64,000 bases of DNA from Choristoneura fumiferana (GCF_025370935.1 NC_133496.1:8430646-8494645); one strand, 5' to 3'; shown: positions 9,391 through 19,974, numbered from the stretch's first letter. Program-made: numbers and translations. Notes: a model not told the origin generated them from the letters alone.

Positions 9391-11020
9391 ACTCTCCAAT
9401 TCCGGTTAATTAAGTTTCAGCGTGTGTTTAAATGTGTCTTAATGGCTGAGACTGGTTTCTTTGGTTTATTTTAGAAAGCTATATTTATAGTGGATTACAG
9501 AAGAATAGAGAATATTACTGCAATTTTCTGCGTGCAGTACTAGCACAGAACCGTAAACTTATTTAAATGAATTGTTATTACTTCTTTATTTATTGTGATT
9601 CTTACTTTAATAAATATGTAATTGTCGGTGTATCCGTACCAAGTTTCAAGTAGTTAAAGCCCTCGAAGAGTTCTCTCTTGCGAAGACGATTCTAGCCAGA
9701 CCAGCAGATTTTCACAAGTTCACATCCATTTTTTTTTATTTAAGAGGGGAAGGTGGGAATTAATGTATTGTCATCAATCTTCTACAAGTGTGCTAAATTT
9801 CAGCTTAATTTGATGCGGATAAGTCAGCTATTCTCAAAGTGTGCTCCGCGGAACCCTGGGGGTCCGCAAAGCTTCTATGGGAGCTCCGCAAAAATATGGT
9901 TGTGTGTATGTAGGGTCAAGTGTCCACCAATGAAACACAAAAAATTCAAAATCTCATAAATCTTTTGTTTTGACAGATAAAAAACAGATATTTTTTTTTT
10001 ACTGTACTTCGGTAATTTTATTGGGTATCGCATGACATATACAGTACTTTTTAAGAATGCGTAAGTCATCAAAAAAATAAAAAGTAAAAAATGGGAATTT
10101 TTTCACTGTATCCACAATGGTGTACAGAATGAAATATTGAACCGATGACATATTTAACCAATGAAACGTGAAAATTAATACACTCTGTTTCATAATTTAG
10201 GGACGTATTTATGTAATAGGTTATTAAAAAAAGGCAGGAATATAATCAAACAGTTTTAATTATTTTAACTTTAATTAGTGTTCTTAGGTGTATCCCATGC
10301 GTAAATGTTTCATTGTTGATTACCTAAGGTATATATCAACCTCGAATTTTTGCCTACTAAATTTTGCCACTTTAACACGTGATTTAGTCCACGATAATCT
10401 ACGAAATACGTTTAATATTAAAAAAGTATCAAATATATTGAATTTATAACCATAATTTAATTAAAAATGTACAAAACATGCTTAAAATCCTTACTTTTGT
10501 GTCAATAATACTGAAAAAGCTCTGTAGACAAGTGTTCCTCCACCTGATGCCAATGCAAACTGGGGTACAGTGGGGGGTTCTTAAGGGTGCCCTTACGTGA
10601 TATAGTGCACGATCTTGCAAGGTGCACTTTAGAAATATTGCAATGTTTCACTGTGTACCTAAGCTTCATTGTTGGACACATGACCTATGTGTGTAATGTA
10701 AACTCATTATTGTGAAGAAAATAAAGAAATACAATTGACAAACTTTGAGATACTTATACAAAGGCGAACCTATTCTTTTAAGGGATCTCTACCAGTCAAC
10801 ATTTGAGTGGATGAGAGGTGCAATAACGAGTGAGTACAAAGATTAAATACTGGTTATAATTATAATAAATATTTATAGTGTACCGTTAGGTTGCCGAGTA
10901 CAACCTTCCAGCATATTAGTAGTTTTTGAGTGCATGTTAAGAGCATGTAAGTAATACTCATTGTCAGCCAGAAAACGTCCACTTTTGAACAAAAGCCTGC
11001 TATGTACTCTGCACGCCACA
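9391..11020. other. No gene seen
   Basis: AT-rich intergenic DNA. The small ORFs at 9753-9959, 9875-10072, 9999-10193 and 10860-11045 have no recognisable motif and overlap on opposite strands. No RNA gene or clear repeat boundary was found. Confidence 0.5.
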
Positions 11021-11364
11021 AAAACCCCCGACATTGTCGCTTCAAAGTTCAATATCTCACGAATGGCTGAACCGATTTTGATAAAACACGTCTAAGAACC
11101 ATCGCTAGAAAACCTGCTTATAAATAAATAAAAAATGTATACAAATGGGTTCACCCGTTTAAGAGCTCCGGTGCCACAGACGGACATACATCACACAAAC
11201 TCACTCAAACTTACAACATTTATTGACATTATAAAACACAGTAACAACATAAATAGAAGCAGAGAGAAAAGTTACAGACGTTGTGCTGTTGTGTGATGCC
11301 AAAAGGACTCATCTCATAGCGGTCAAACTTATAACACCCCTCTTTTTGCGTCGGGGGTTAAAAA
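11021..11364. mobile_element. Short dispersed element with AACCCCCGAC ends
   Basis: The left end ACAAAAACCCCCGAC and the right end GTCGGGGGTTAAAAA are inverted, and the right flank AACACCCCTCTTTTTGCG is a familiar lepidopteran repeat wording. A related pair brackets 55674-56472 (TTAACACCCAAAG ... CCCCTCTTTTTCCGTTGGGG). Confidence 0.5.
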
Positions 11365-11448
11365 ACGACAACACGTGATGTCATTGGGCCACCTAGTAGG
11401 AGGCCTTGCTGCCTAAGCTGCATCTTAGCTGTGAAAGCTTGGTACTAG

Positions 11449-11558
11449 GTAGAGTCATGTGGGGTTAACGTACGCAAACCCATACATTTCAGTCCAAACT
11501 ATATGTGATTGCGTACACTTACCTACCCACTGCGCAAGTTTACCCCACACGACTCTAC
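11449..11558. mobile_element. Hairpin MITE (GTAGAGTCATGTGGGG ends)
   Basis: GTAGAGTCATGTGGGGTTAA at 11449 is matched inversely by TACCCCACACGACTCTAC ending at 11558. A second inner pair, GTACGCAA / TTGCGTAC, supports a hairpin of about 110 bp. Confidence 0.65.
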
Positions 11559-11569
11559 GTGGTTGCCAC

Positions 11570-12750
11570 TGTAGAATTTTCTGTTTTATGTGCCATTGCC
11601 ACTTTAACTTACATAGGTACTATGAATAAATATGCCGATGTTTATCGGCATTGCTAGGAAATTGCGATGTTTAATATTTCATTTCATTCGACACGAGTGA
11701 CACATTCATTCAGGGGAATGAATGAACGAATTGATGAATGCCTGTCTCTGTCACTCATTCAGACAGATTGTTCCTGGAATTTCTTTTCGAAATTACATAG
11801 TTTATCACTTTGTTACGCAATTTGATGTGATGACGTATTTGTTGTACAACTGTACATTTATAAAACAGATGGTAAAATTTACACTAGTAAGTAAAGGAAA
11901 GTATAACAACTATTATTTTGTTGTAACTTAGAAACCTAGGTACTTATTGATTTTTGTGCAGGCAAAAGTAGTACCTACCTGTAAGTATTTTGTAAAAATA
12001 TCTGCCAAATGTGAGTCGGCTTCGCAAGCCAATGATTTCAATCCACTTCTGTGAACCTTCATGTTTGCTAAATTACAAGGTTTTACTTTTTTATGCTATG
12101 CGTTGTATGTCAGTCAGTCACAAGCGCCTTCCATAGGTATTAAAGATACGTGTGTACGTATTTATTGCTATGTTTAGATTTTGAAATGTATTTGCCTTCA
12201 TTCGAAGTGTTATCAATCTGACAAATACACAAAGTTTAGGTCAGTCGAAAAGGTTATTGTGATAAACAAATTCAAAATAAAAATAATACATTAACGTAAG
12301 ATATAAAAGTCGGTGAGATTGCCAATGTCGTTGTCGTTATTGCTGCTATGTGCGTTTTAGTAATTTTTCCAGACCAGCCAAAAATCGATTTATATTTTGG
12401 AATTGAAATAAAAAATACAAAAAGATTCCAAAAATCTTAATTAAATTTGACCCTTTCCCATTGATAAAATTAAGTGACAGATAAATGTGATGCAGTCTCT
12501 CTTTATTGGGACAAAATAAATAGAGATGGTAACATAGATAATTATAGATATCAAAGTCAATCAAGTTTAATGTGAATGTGACATTAAAGTAATACAAATA
12601 ACAGGTAAGTACAGCGAGTCTTTAAAAGTTGCATTTTCACATTTTATATTTTGCAGTTTTGATTGACTGAGTGACCTGTTCAATCGCGGAGCGCTTAAAA
12701 AAAAGACTATTGGTACTAGAAAACACGACAGTAAAAACTAGGATGTACCT
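11570..12750. other. Intergenic, downstream of gene 1
   Basis: No convincing gene. ORFs at 11722-11931 and 12346-12597 lack motifs. About 12457-12550 is a decayed relative of the 164-304 MITE (CCCATTGATAAAATTAAGTG, GATGCAGTCTCTC, AATAGAGATGG). The segment 12655-12700 (TTGATTGACTGAGTGACCTG) resembles 33045-33090 in the second copy of the 18-kb block. Confidence 0.5.
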
Positions 12751-12752
12751 AT

Positions 12753-13706
12753 TTAAATCAAATCAGAAACAGGATTTCGATACAGATAGAATAATTCCAT
12801 ATCATGGAATACGTACATTTTCTTGTCTTTACCGAAAAAATGAAAGAAAGTGTATTGTGATGATTGCGCGGTTACAATGGCTTCTGTTCTTATCGGTCCC
12901 TTTCGAGAGTGCACTTCTTCCAAAATGTAAAGGTCATTATCAACATACAAGAGAACACCAACTTCAGTTTCGTAGAATGGTGCCGCCAACACAATCTTAT
13001 TCCAATTTTCTGGTAAACCTGTTACCTTTCTTGGAACACCTCCATCTTTTAATTTAACAACATAAAATTCCTTAGCAGAATTGTAATACAACGAGCCTTC
13101 ATAGCCAATAGCAATTTGTTGAACGTCTGTTAAACCTGGTACTTTGACGCTGGCTGTCGCATCTTCGTTGAGTTTATAGACTTCATTATCGTCAGTTAAA
13201 TAATAAATCGAATCGGTTTTATTATTATAAGCAAACTGAATAATACTATCAGTGACGGTGCCATGCTTCGTTGCTGTATTAGTCGCGTTATCGTACTTGT
13301 AAATACCATCTTTACCTCCTAAGTAAATTGTGTTCGCTTGAGTTGCTACAGCGTCTCTGCCATTTTCGAGTAACTTAGTAGCTTTACCTTTAGTAAATAT
13401 ATACAATCCTTTGTTTATTACCTCGTCATTTTTATAATCACCTTCAACGAAGAACAGTGTAAATGGGGGCTTGGTTTCCTCACTGCTACTGCTGCTGCCG
13501 CTGCTGTCCTGGTCGACAGCTACTGATGGTCCAATATCCAATTTAAATTGGTGTAATGGAACAAATATTCTGACGATGTCATGTTTTCCGGTGTAGAGCA
13601 GGTACTTGCTTTTGAAAAAGCTTTCTTTAATAACTAGGTAAGGTTCGTTTGGAGGTGCTGCAGAGCAGCCCGCCAAGAATATGCAGGCAATGAACTTTAG
13701 CAGCAT
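12753..13706 (-). CDS. Secreted ommochrome-binding-protein-like protein (gene 1)
   Basis: The predicted 317-residue protein starts MLLKFIACIFLAGCSAAP, a clear signal peptide with likely cleavage after the small residues, so it should be secreted (haemolymph or extracellular). The body contains repeated short strands such as NTIYLGGKDGIYKYDNAT and DSIYYLTDDNEVYKL, the spacing of a TolB/YWTD-like six-bladed propeller. From memory, IYLGG..GIYKY resembles the insect ommochrome-binding protein, which carries the tryptophan-derived pigment precursor ommatin; I could not run a search. An Asp/Ser/Glu-rich insert (SSGSSSSSEE, around residues 66-77) is absent from gene 2. NAT and NKT are possible glycosylation sites. 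I chose the ATG at 13706 rather than the upstream GTG because a pyrimidine tract plus CAG ends four bases before it, a likely 3' splice site of a 5'UTR intron. The overlapping plus-strand ORF is a shadow. No strong AATAAA was seen nearby. Confidence 0.82.
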   Translation of the reverse strand: MLLKFIACIFLAGCSAAPPNEPYLVIKESFFKSKYLLYTGKHDIVRIFVPLHQFKLDIGPSVAVDQDSSGSSSSSEETKPPFTLFFVEGDYKNDEVINKGLYIFTKGKATKLLENGRDAVATQANTIYLGGKDGIYKYDNATNTATKHGTVTDSIIQFAYNNKTDSIYYLTDDNEVYKLNEDATASVKVPGLTDVQQIAIGYEGSLYYNSAKEFYVVKLKDGGVPRKVTGLPENWNKIVLAAPFYETEVGVLLYVDNDLYILEEVHSRKGPIRTEAIVTAQSSQYTFFHFFGKDKKMYVFHDMELFYLYRNPVSDLI

Positions 13707-13889
13707 CACTTCTGTAACAAGAAAAGTGCTAAATGGGCAAGTTTCCTAAAAAAATCTTTTAAGTAAGTCCGTAAATTTCATTTTCAGAAAACATGGGACG
13801 CGTATTTTGTTTCTTCTGTCAGTTTAGAATTTAACGTACTAAAGTGCTCCTGTATCCAATAAATATAAAATAAGTTTTTGTTTTACTTA

Positions 13890-14097
13890 AGATCTCTACC
13901 CACTGCATCGAATCATACCATGACCGTAACAGGAACGTGTCAGGGTCGGAATGTAACGAACATGCATGGCACGCGACGGCGACGGTTGGTTAAGAAACCT
14001 GTTAGTGGGCATAGTCTTATACTTTTCAATACAAATATTTTTGTTTGACACGGTCCTATTGCGGTTGTGGTATGATACAGTGTACTGGGTAGTGACA
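13890..14097. mobile_element. Imperfect inverted-repeat element in the gene 1 5' intron
   Basis: TCTACCCACTGCATCGAATC at the left and CAGTGTACTGGGTAGTGAC at the right pair imperfectly over about 35 bp. The interior contains TGACCGTAACAGGAACGTGT. A relative lies at about 30340-30490 (ATGACCGTAATAGGAACGTG). Sequence after the assembly gap resumes inside this element. Confidence 0.55.
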
Positions 14098-14269
14098 TTT
14101 AAGCGTTTTTTCTTGTGAATGATTAAAATAATGATTAAAGTACATACTATTAACATTAACATTTTACCGAAGCTAGAGATGCGTGGAAGGAGTAAAAGGA
14201 GACCCTTTGCCCAGCAGTGGGACAGTCGGCTATTTGAATGGCTGAAAAAAAAAATGTACTGAAAGCATT

Positions 14270-14314
14270 ACTTACTCAGACTATTAGCACTGTATAACTT
14301 TACGTATATTTATA
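14270..14314 (-). promoter_or_regulatory. Gene 1 core promoter and first-exon donor
   Basis: On the minus strand a TATAAATA box (14307-14314) precedes a GTAAGT donor (14270-14275). The only acceptor needed is the one just before the gene 1 ATG, giving an intron of about 560 bp. The box-to-donor distance is only about 39 nt, against 53 in gene 2 and 56 in gene 4, which leaves almost no room for exon 1. The second block copy has about 26 extra bases here. This is prediction only. Confidence 0.5.
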
Positions 14315-14338
14315 TGTGATAACTTTATCAAGTATCAA

Positions 14339-14421
14339 GTGTGTGCGTGTGCGTGTGCGTGTGTGTGTGCGTGTGCGTGTGCGCGTGCGTGTGTGGGTGC
14401 GTGTGCGTGTGCGTGTGCGTC
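14339..14421. repeat. (GTGTGC)n microsatellite
   Basis: An imperfect GT/GTGTGC array lying between the gene 1 promoter and the relic of a paralogue. The second copy is at 32262-32349. Confidence 0.9.
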
Positions 14422-14424
14422 ACG

Positions 14425-14467
14425 TATCAGTGACGGTGTCATATTCGTTGCTGTATTAGTGCATTAG
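14425..14467 (-). pseudogene. Relic of an ommochrome-binding-like paralogue
   Basis: TATCAGTGACGGTGTCATAT followed by TCGTTGCTGTATTAGT is nearly the same as 13248-13290 inside gene 1, the codons for NATNTATKHGTVTDS. About 37 of 42 bases match. No further homology could be followed on either side, since a microsatellite abuts it. It is the trace of another family member that once lay between genes 1 and 2, or a small templated insertion. Confidence 0.7.
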
Positions 14468-14469
14468 AG

Positions 14470-16200
14470 ATAGATTACAGTATCAAAGTACAGTCAACAA
14501 AATCTTGTTTTAATTGCGTTTGTAAAAAAATAATTTTTAACACAAAAAAATTACCTTCGCCATGTTTCTATGTATGTAACGAAATCTTTGAACTTAATTT
14601 TGCCCAAATCTTAGTGCGTTATTGATGTAATGTGATGAAAACTTGAACTTCGGCACTGGAATTTCGAATCAGAACACCGGTACTTATTTTGTACGTAATG
14701 TTTGGGCTTGTTGAATTCTTGGGGTGTACTTGGACCTAGAATATTATGAAGCATCTGGCAATGGAGCAGTCAGTCAGGTTTACTTGTAGTTGGACCATTG
14801 AAGCGTTTTGAATAGTTTTTTTAAACTATTTCCACATTTACTAAAGAGTGAGCTGCTTCTTCCAAAAGAACATTAAAAATTCAAACTCTGCTTTAAACGC
14901 ATCCACCATAAAACTGACGGCTGAATACCAGTAACGTTACTCCTGCCAGAGGAAGAAGGAAAGAAGAAAGATAAAACTTTACGTGACAGATAAATGTGAT
15001 GCAGTCTCTGTTTATTAAGGGAAAAAACAAACAAACTTTAACACAGATATTGTAATTATATTATATTTAACAAACAGATTGATAACACAGATAAAAATAG
15101 TTATATAAGAGGTAAGTTTAAAAAGACTAGGTAATATAGGCCAAGAATCAAAATTATAAAATAAAAGGGCACATTGTTGATATTAACAGTAAGAAATATG
15201 AGCCATTAAAAGTTGTTGATATTAAATAAGTAATTCTTTATTTATTGATACCTATCTATTATAACTGTTATCCGGGACTTCATCTGCGAATAATACGGTA
15301 TTTGACTATTTTGTATATGTTTTTAAATTAAAACTACACAATGCCTGTTAGCGAATAGAAAAACAATTTTTAAGCTACCTTTACAAATAACAAAGTTATG
15401 AAGGTTTGAAATTCAAGAAAGACATAGAAAGACATACTGGCAACGTCACACGCCAGTACCGCCATACTTGCTGCATAGAGAAAAGCGTTTGAGAAAGAGA
15501 CAGGTATACATATAGATTTTTAAATCACTATAAATCCAATTTTCAACCATTTAAATTTTCTCTTCGCTAAACACTATCTGTACATCTATATTTTCATAAT
15601 AATATTAAGATATGGTAAAATCAGGAGTTGTCAAATACCGTATTAGTTTATTTATCCCGTGGAAATTGCAATTTTACGGGACAAAAAGTATCCTAGTTTA
15701 ACGCAGGTTATAATTTATTCGTGTGCCAAATTTTATTCAAATCCGTTGTGCCGATTTCGCGTGATACTATAGTAATCCAAATAATATTACGCACGGTACA
15801 TGCAGGCCGCTTCCAATCCCAACCGAAGCAACTGAAGGCAGGCTTATGTCCAACAGTGGACGTTCTGCGGCTGATACGATGATGATGATGATTGATATTA
15901 CAAATGACGCATGTTTGAATATTTGTTAGGTACTCAATTACGCAATAACGGCTTTATAATAATACAGCCAGCTTGAAACCCGTCCAGTCTTGGAAAAAAA
16001 AACAAATAAGCTAGGTACAATTGAGTTTATATCAAAAATATTTGAGCACGCTTCTACGCCGTTAACAATAGAGCCGTGTTCAGATATTTTTGATCAAATT
16101 TTTGCTCACAAGTTTATGAACTCGACTGTACTAGGTATAAAGGGGAAATAAACACAAAAGTACTCAAAAACGAGTATATTATAACTAAATCAATCAAGAT
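14470..16200. other. Intergenic between the relic and gene 2
   Basis: No gene seen. It contains a decayed 164-304-type MITE (about 14985-15050), a Helitron-like fragment at 15650-15790 and a LINE/SINE tail at 15800-15895 (ATGCAGGCCGCTTCCAATCC, GTCCAACAGTGGACGTTC, ATGATGATGATGATT). Confidence 0.5.
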
Positions 16201-16223
16201 TTTCTTATTGAAGACATCACTTG

Positions 16224-17126
16224 TTAATTAGCTGCTTCTTCAATACGATGAATAACGCCACCTAACATGAAAACCCGGAAACTAAATGCATAGAGTTTTT
16301 TATCTTTAGCGTAAAAGTGGACCAAACCAGGTTGCGGTGCCAGTGCTGTTAGAGAAACTTCTATTCTTTCGTGCGACCATACAATATTCTGATCGCCTTT
16401 TATAATATACATTGTTTTGTCAGCATACAACATAACACCTTGTTCACTGCCACGGGCTGGAGGCATCAATACGACTTCTTTCATATTCGCAGGTAAACCT
16501 GTTATTTTTTTCGGGCTGCCTCCCGTTTCGAAATCAACTACATAGAATACTTTATCAGAATCATAGTAGTACAATTTGCCTTCAAAACCAAAAGCCATTT
16601 CTTGAACGTCTATCAGACCCGTTACTTTAACGCTGGACGTCGCATCTTCGTTGAGTTTGTAGACTTCATTATCATCGGTTAAATAGTAAATCGAATCGGT
16701 TTTGTTATTATATGCCAATTGACTAATACTATCAGTGACATTGCCATGCTTTGTTGCTGCCTTAATTGCACTATCGTACTTGTAAATGCCGTCTTCAGCT
16801 CCAAAGTAAATTGTGTTCATTTTAGTTTCTATACCGTCTCTGCCGTTATCAAGTAACTTAGTAACGTTACCTCTATTGAACACATATAATCCTTTACTCA
16901 TGACCTCGTCGTCTTTATAATCACCTTCAACGAAGAATAGAGTATACGGTTCTCTTTCGCCATTGAATTGGTTTAATGGGACAAATATTCGGACGATGTC
17001 ATGTTCACCAGTGTAAAGCAGATAGTCATCTTTGAAAAAATCTTCTTTCAGTACAATCTCATAATTATCTTCAGGGGCTGCAAAGCAGCCTGCCAGGAAT
17101 GAGCAAACAATGACAGTTAGCAGCAT
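16224..17126 (-). CDS. Secreted ommochrome-binding-protein-like protein (gene 2)
   Basis: A 300-residue relative of gene 1 with signal peptide MLLTVIVCSFLAGCFAAP and the family blocks YTGEHDIVRIFVP, TLFFVEGDYK, NTIYFGAEDGIYKYDSA and DSIYYLTDDNEVYKL. It lacks the Ser/Glu-rich insert of genes 1 and 4. Expected role as for gene 1: a secreted propeller-type binding protein, with ligand unproven. The frame stays open upstream to 17180, adding the prefix MSESHGSFMFKMFLVTEI, but that prefix crosses a CAG acceptor and is encoded by a hairpin insertion (17148-17297). I therefore start at 17126, the position of the ATG shared with gene 1. The predicted exon 1 ends at the GTAAGT donor at 17592-17597, making an intron of about 465 bp. 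The same protein is encoded at 34239-35141. Confidence 0.82.
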   Translation of the reverse strand: MLLTVIVCSFLAGCFAAPEDNYEIVLKEDFFKDDYLLYTGEHDIVRIFVPLNQFNGEREPYTLFFVEGDYKDDEVMSKGLYVFNRGNVTKLLDNGRDGIETKMNTIYFGAEDGIYKYDSAIKAATKHGNVTDSISQLAYNNKTDSIYYLTDDNEVYKLNEDATSSVKVTGLIDVQEMAFGFEGKLYYYDSDKVFYVVDFETGGSPKKITGLPANMKEVVLMPPARGSEQGVMLYADKTMYIIKGDQNIVWSHERIEVSLTALAPQPGLVHFYAKDKKLYAFSFRVFMLGGVIHRIEEAAN

Positions 17127-17134
17127 TATTTCTG

Positions 17135-17310
17135 TAACAAGAAACATTTTGAACATGAAACTACCGTGAGACTCACTCATATTAAATATATTGACCCGGA
17201 TAACTCACGTCTTAAATCGCTTAGGGCTATACGGATTAGCCCGAAACATGTCGAGCTAAACTCGATTTAAGACGTGAGTTATCCGGGTCAATATATTTAA
17301 CAAGAAACAT
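17135..17310 (-). mobile_element. Hairpin retroposon with 13-bp flanking repeat at gene 2 acceptor
   Basis: A 13-bp direct repeat, TAACAAGAAACAT, lies at 17135-17147 and 17298-17310. Between the copies is a hairpin with arms ATATTGACCCGGATAACTCA and complement (17189-17296), then a 33-base tail that on the minus strand reads ATGAGTGAGTCTCACGG... The arms match the outer ends of the 4940-6030 element. The direct repeat includes the pyrimidine tract of the gene 2 3' splice site, so insertion duplicated it and left the copy next to CAG intact. Confidence 0.75.
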
Positions 17311-17591
17311 GAAAAAATATACAAGCTGTTTTAAAATTTGTAAGAAAGATTTCAGTAAGTACATGACTGGGTAAGTTAGTATTCAGTATTTATTTGTTGC
17401 AACATTTTTCACAAGAATTTTATTAAAATGATGCAAGCAATTTAAATTTAATTACATTAACTATATATAATTAGTTTATTAGTTTGTCAATTGTATTTTG
17501 TGTCTTTTCTTTTACACAAAATAAAATATGCATGTAATTAGTTGATTGAAAAAATAACTGAAATTGGTGAATGAAAATTACGAAGAACATA

Positions 17592-17650
17592 ACTTACTCT
17601 CTCTGCTGTTAGCGCTTCAATTAGCATGAGTTTTTGGTGTTATCTTTATA
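17592..17650 (-). promoter_or_regulatory. Gene 2 TATA box and first-exon donor
   Basis: On the minus strand TATAAAG (17644-17650) is followed 53 nt later by the donor GAGAGA|GTAAGT (17592-17597). A start about 30 bp below the box gives a non-coding exon 1 of about 20 nt. In the second block copy the box reads TATTAAG. Confidence 0.55.
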
Positions 17651-17659
17651 TTAATTTAC

Positions 17660-18049
17660 AAGTTTTGATAACGAAGATCAAATGTCATGTTTGCTTATAA
17701 TTTCCATAATTTTAAATGGCCACTATTCGAAAGGCTAACCTAAAGATAAACGGGATGAAATATCATGCTATCAAATAGTAAGAGCGGACGCAAAATATAT
17801 GAAACAAGAATTACCCGTTCAAAAGTATTGTACACTAGTGTTTATCGCGGCTTCGCACGCGTAAACCATTAAAACCAACAGTTGAATTGAAATTCCAGTA
17901 TTTATAAATTCTCATTAGAATTATAATATATCGTGGATTTCATTAAAGTTGTATACACACCCGTGCCGAATTTCATAACTCAAAACCCAGTGGTTGAAAT
18001 TTCAACATTTTATTCGTATCTAGCGGGAATATCAGAATAAAACCGGTCA
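17660..18049. other. Upstream flank of gene 2, no gene seen
   Basis: AT-rich. The end, near 18030, begins a Helitron-like fragment (TAGCGGGAATATCAGAATAA). Confidence 0.45.
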
Positions 18050-18605
18050 AGAACGTGTCGGACGCGCCCAAAATAGGGTTCCGTAGCCATTACGAAAAAA
18101 ATAAGTAATATTTTTCAAAGGATTTCGTATTTTATACGGAATCTTCCAAGTTTAGGTATATTTTATACCTTACTATTACTCTTAAACTATTAATAATTCT
18201 CAAGCAATTCTGAATTTTTTCAAATTTTTCCGCCCACTTGTTTAGATTTTAGAGGGGGGAGGGACGCTCGATTTTAATGAAAATTTGCACTTTAAAGTTG
18301 AATATTTCGCAAACAAATAACTGAATCGAAAAATCGTCTTGGCAAACCCCTAATGGTTTCAAAAGACCTACACTCCCACTACATACTATGGGAGGTACCC
18401 TAAAAAAATTTCATTTTATTTTTTTGTTGTACCATTTTGTCGGCATGATTTATATATAATATCCGTGCAAAATTACAGCTTTCTAGCATTGATAGCCCCT
18501 GAGCAAAGCCGCGGAAGGACGGACAGACAGACAGACAGATAGACAGACAGACATGCCGAAACTATAAGGGTTCCGTTTTTGCCATTTTGGCTCCGGAACC
18601 CTAAT
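18050..18605 (+). mobile_element. CCGGCCAAGAGCGTGTCGGA-family repeat
   Basis: It opens ACCGGTCAAGAACGTGTCGG, contains GGTTCCGTAGCCATTACGAA and a (GACA)n tract at 18518-18552, and closes GGCTCCGGAACCCTAA. It is nested inside a Helitron-like repeat whose remainder resumes at 18605. Confidence 0.65.
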
Positions 18606-18780
18606 AAAAGTAGCTTATGTGTTATTTCAGATATCCAGCTATCTGGCATACCAAATTTCATCCAACCAAATCCAACCCGCCGTTTTACCGTGAAGGAATA
18701 ACAAACATACACATACTCTCACGCACACACACACGTGCGAGTACTCACAAACTTTTGCATTTATAATATTAGTAGGATTG
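18606..18780 (-). mobile_element. Helitron-like repeat, reverse orientation
   Basis: It reads AAGTAGCTTATGTGTTATTT to TTTATAATATTAGTAGGAT, the reverse of the family at 26-600. The interior holds a hairpin-like CACACACACGTGCGAG tract. Confidence 0.5.
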
Positions 18781-19190
18781 TATGAACTAAGACCAATTAA
18801 ATTCTTTACACAGTGATTGCTGAGTAAATAAATAGATAAGTAAAATAAATATCATGGGACAAACTAAGCAAAGCTTGTATGGAGTAGAAAGACATTTTAT
18901 TCTTGCTTAGCCCATGCCTTTTCATATTCCTTGAGTTAGCCACCTATAAACTCCATTCAGAACCCGGTCAAACAATTAGGTACAACTGCACTACAAGCGC
19001 GCGACGAGGATTTCAATTTTAGATAAGTACGGGTAAAACTGGAGACGTACACTCACTCGTAATAGAGTTGTGTAATAATCTCGAATTGCTATTACATGAT
19101 ATCCGGGAAGGGAAATTGCTCCACGTACCTCTTATTTTGATACTTTTACGGACGGAGCAATTATGACGGAAGATGCCTTTAATTTACATT
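18781..19190. other. No gene seen
   Basis: AT-rich spacer. A short inverted pair, CATGGGACAAACTAAGC at 18853 and GCTTAGCCCATG at 18906, may be another hairpin element. Confidence 0.4.
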
Positions 19191-19974
19191 TCACACCTCT
19201 CCTTCAGAAAAGTAACTTTTCCTCCCTGACGAGAGGGAGCAAAGTGAAACTTTTCTGTTCAAGGCTTTTCTAAGTGTTTTATTGCAAATGCCATTTTTTT
19301 AAATTGATAATTGTAAAGACACGCCATTTTCTATGCTGGTTGTTCTTTAATAATAATTATAATTATTTTTCAAGTTTCTTAATGCTCGGTGTGAAAAGTT
19401 GAATGAGCCACTCGGAGCAAAATTATTTTCATCTTGGGCGTTAACACTTGAATCCCTCATTACGCTCAGGATTCTACTTTAGAATCCCTCGCTACGCTCA
19501 GGATTCTATTGTAAAATCCTTCGCTACATTCTAGATTCAATGTACGCCCTCAACGTAAATAAACCATAACTATTGTGTCACAAGGGAGCAAAATGGTTTA
19601 TTTACGTTGAGGGCGTACATTGAATCTAGAATGTAGCGAAGGATTTTACAATAGAATCCTGAGCGTAGCGAGGGATTCTAAAGTAGAATCCTGAGCGTAA
19701 TGAGGGATTCAAGTGTTAACGCCCAAGATGAACATAATTTTGCTCCCGAGTTGCTCATACAACTTTTCACACCGAGCATTAAGAAACTTGAAAAAAACAA
19801 ATTCCAAATATTATTAAAGAACAACCAGCATAGAAAATGGCGTGGCTTTACAATTATCAACTTCAAAAAATGGCATTTGCTATAAAACACTTAGAAAAGC
19901 CTTGAACAGAAAAGTTGCACTTTGCTCCCTCTCGTCAGGGAGGAAAAGTTACTTTTCTGAAGGAGAGGTGTGAA
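19191..19974. mobile_element. Large fold-back element, arms about 375 bp
   Basis: TCACACCTCTCCTTCAGAAA at 19191 is mirrored by its complement ending at 19974. The mirror symmetry continues inward through GACGAGAGGGAGCAAAGTG, TAGAATCCCTCGCTACGCTC and ACGTAAATAAACCA to a loop of about 26 bp near 19567-19592. No transposase is encoded; the two small ORFs are complements of each other. Single-arm relatives are at 7835-7990 and 24180-24770. Confidence 0.8.

Noticed and set aside
12671..13057. Plus-strand ORF of 128 codons
   Set aside because: It is antisense to gene 1, which has a signal peptide, conserved paralogues and splice context. The plus frame shares nothing with a family.
13707..13709. 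Gene 1 start at GTG
   Set aside because: A GTG start is not expected in an insect nuclear gene, and an ATG with a signal peptide follows immediately.
17127..17180. Gene 2 start at the upstream ATG (prefix MSESHGSF)
   Set aside because: The prefix is encoded by the hairpin insertion and crosses the pyrimidine tract plus CAG. Genes 1 and 4 support the start just after it.
19678..19890. Overlapping ORFs in the 780-bp fold-back
   Set aside because: Complementary frames of a non-coding inverted repeat.
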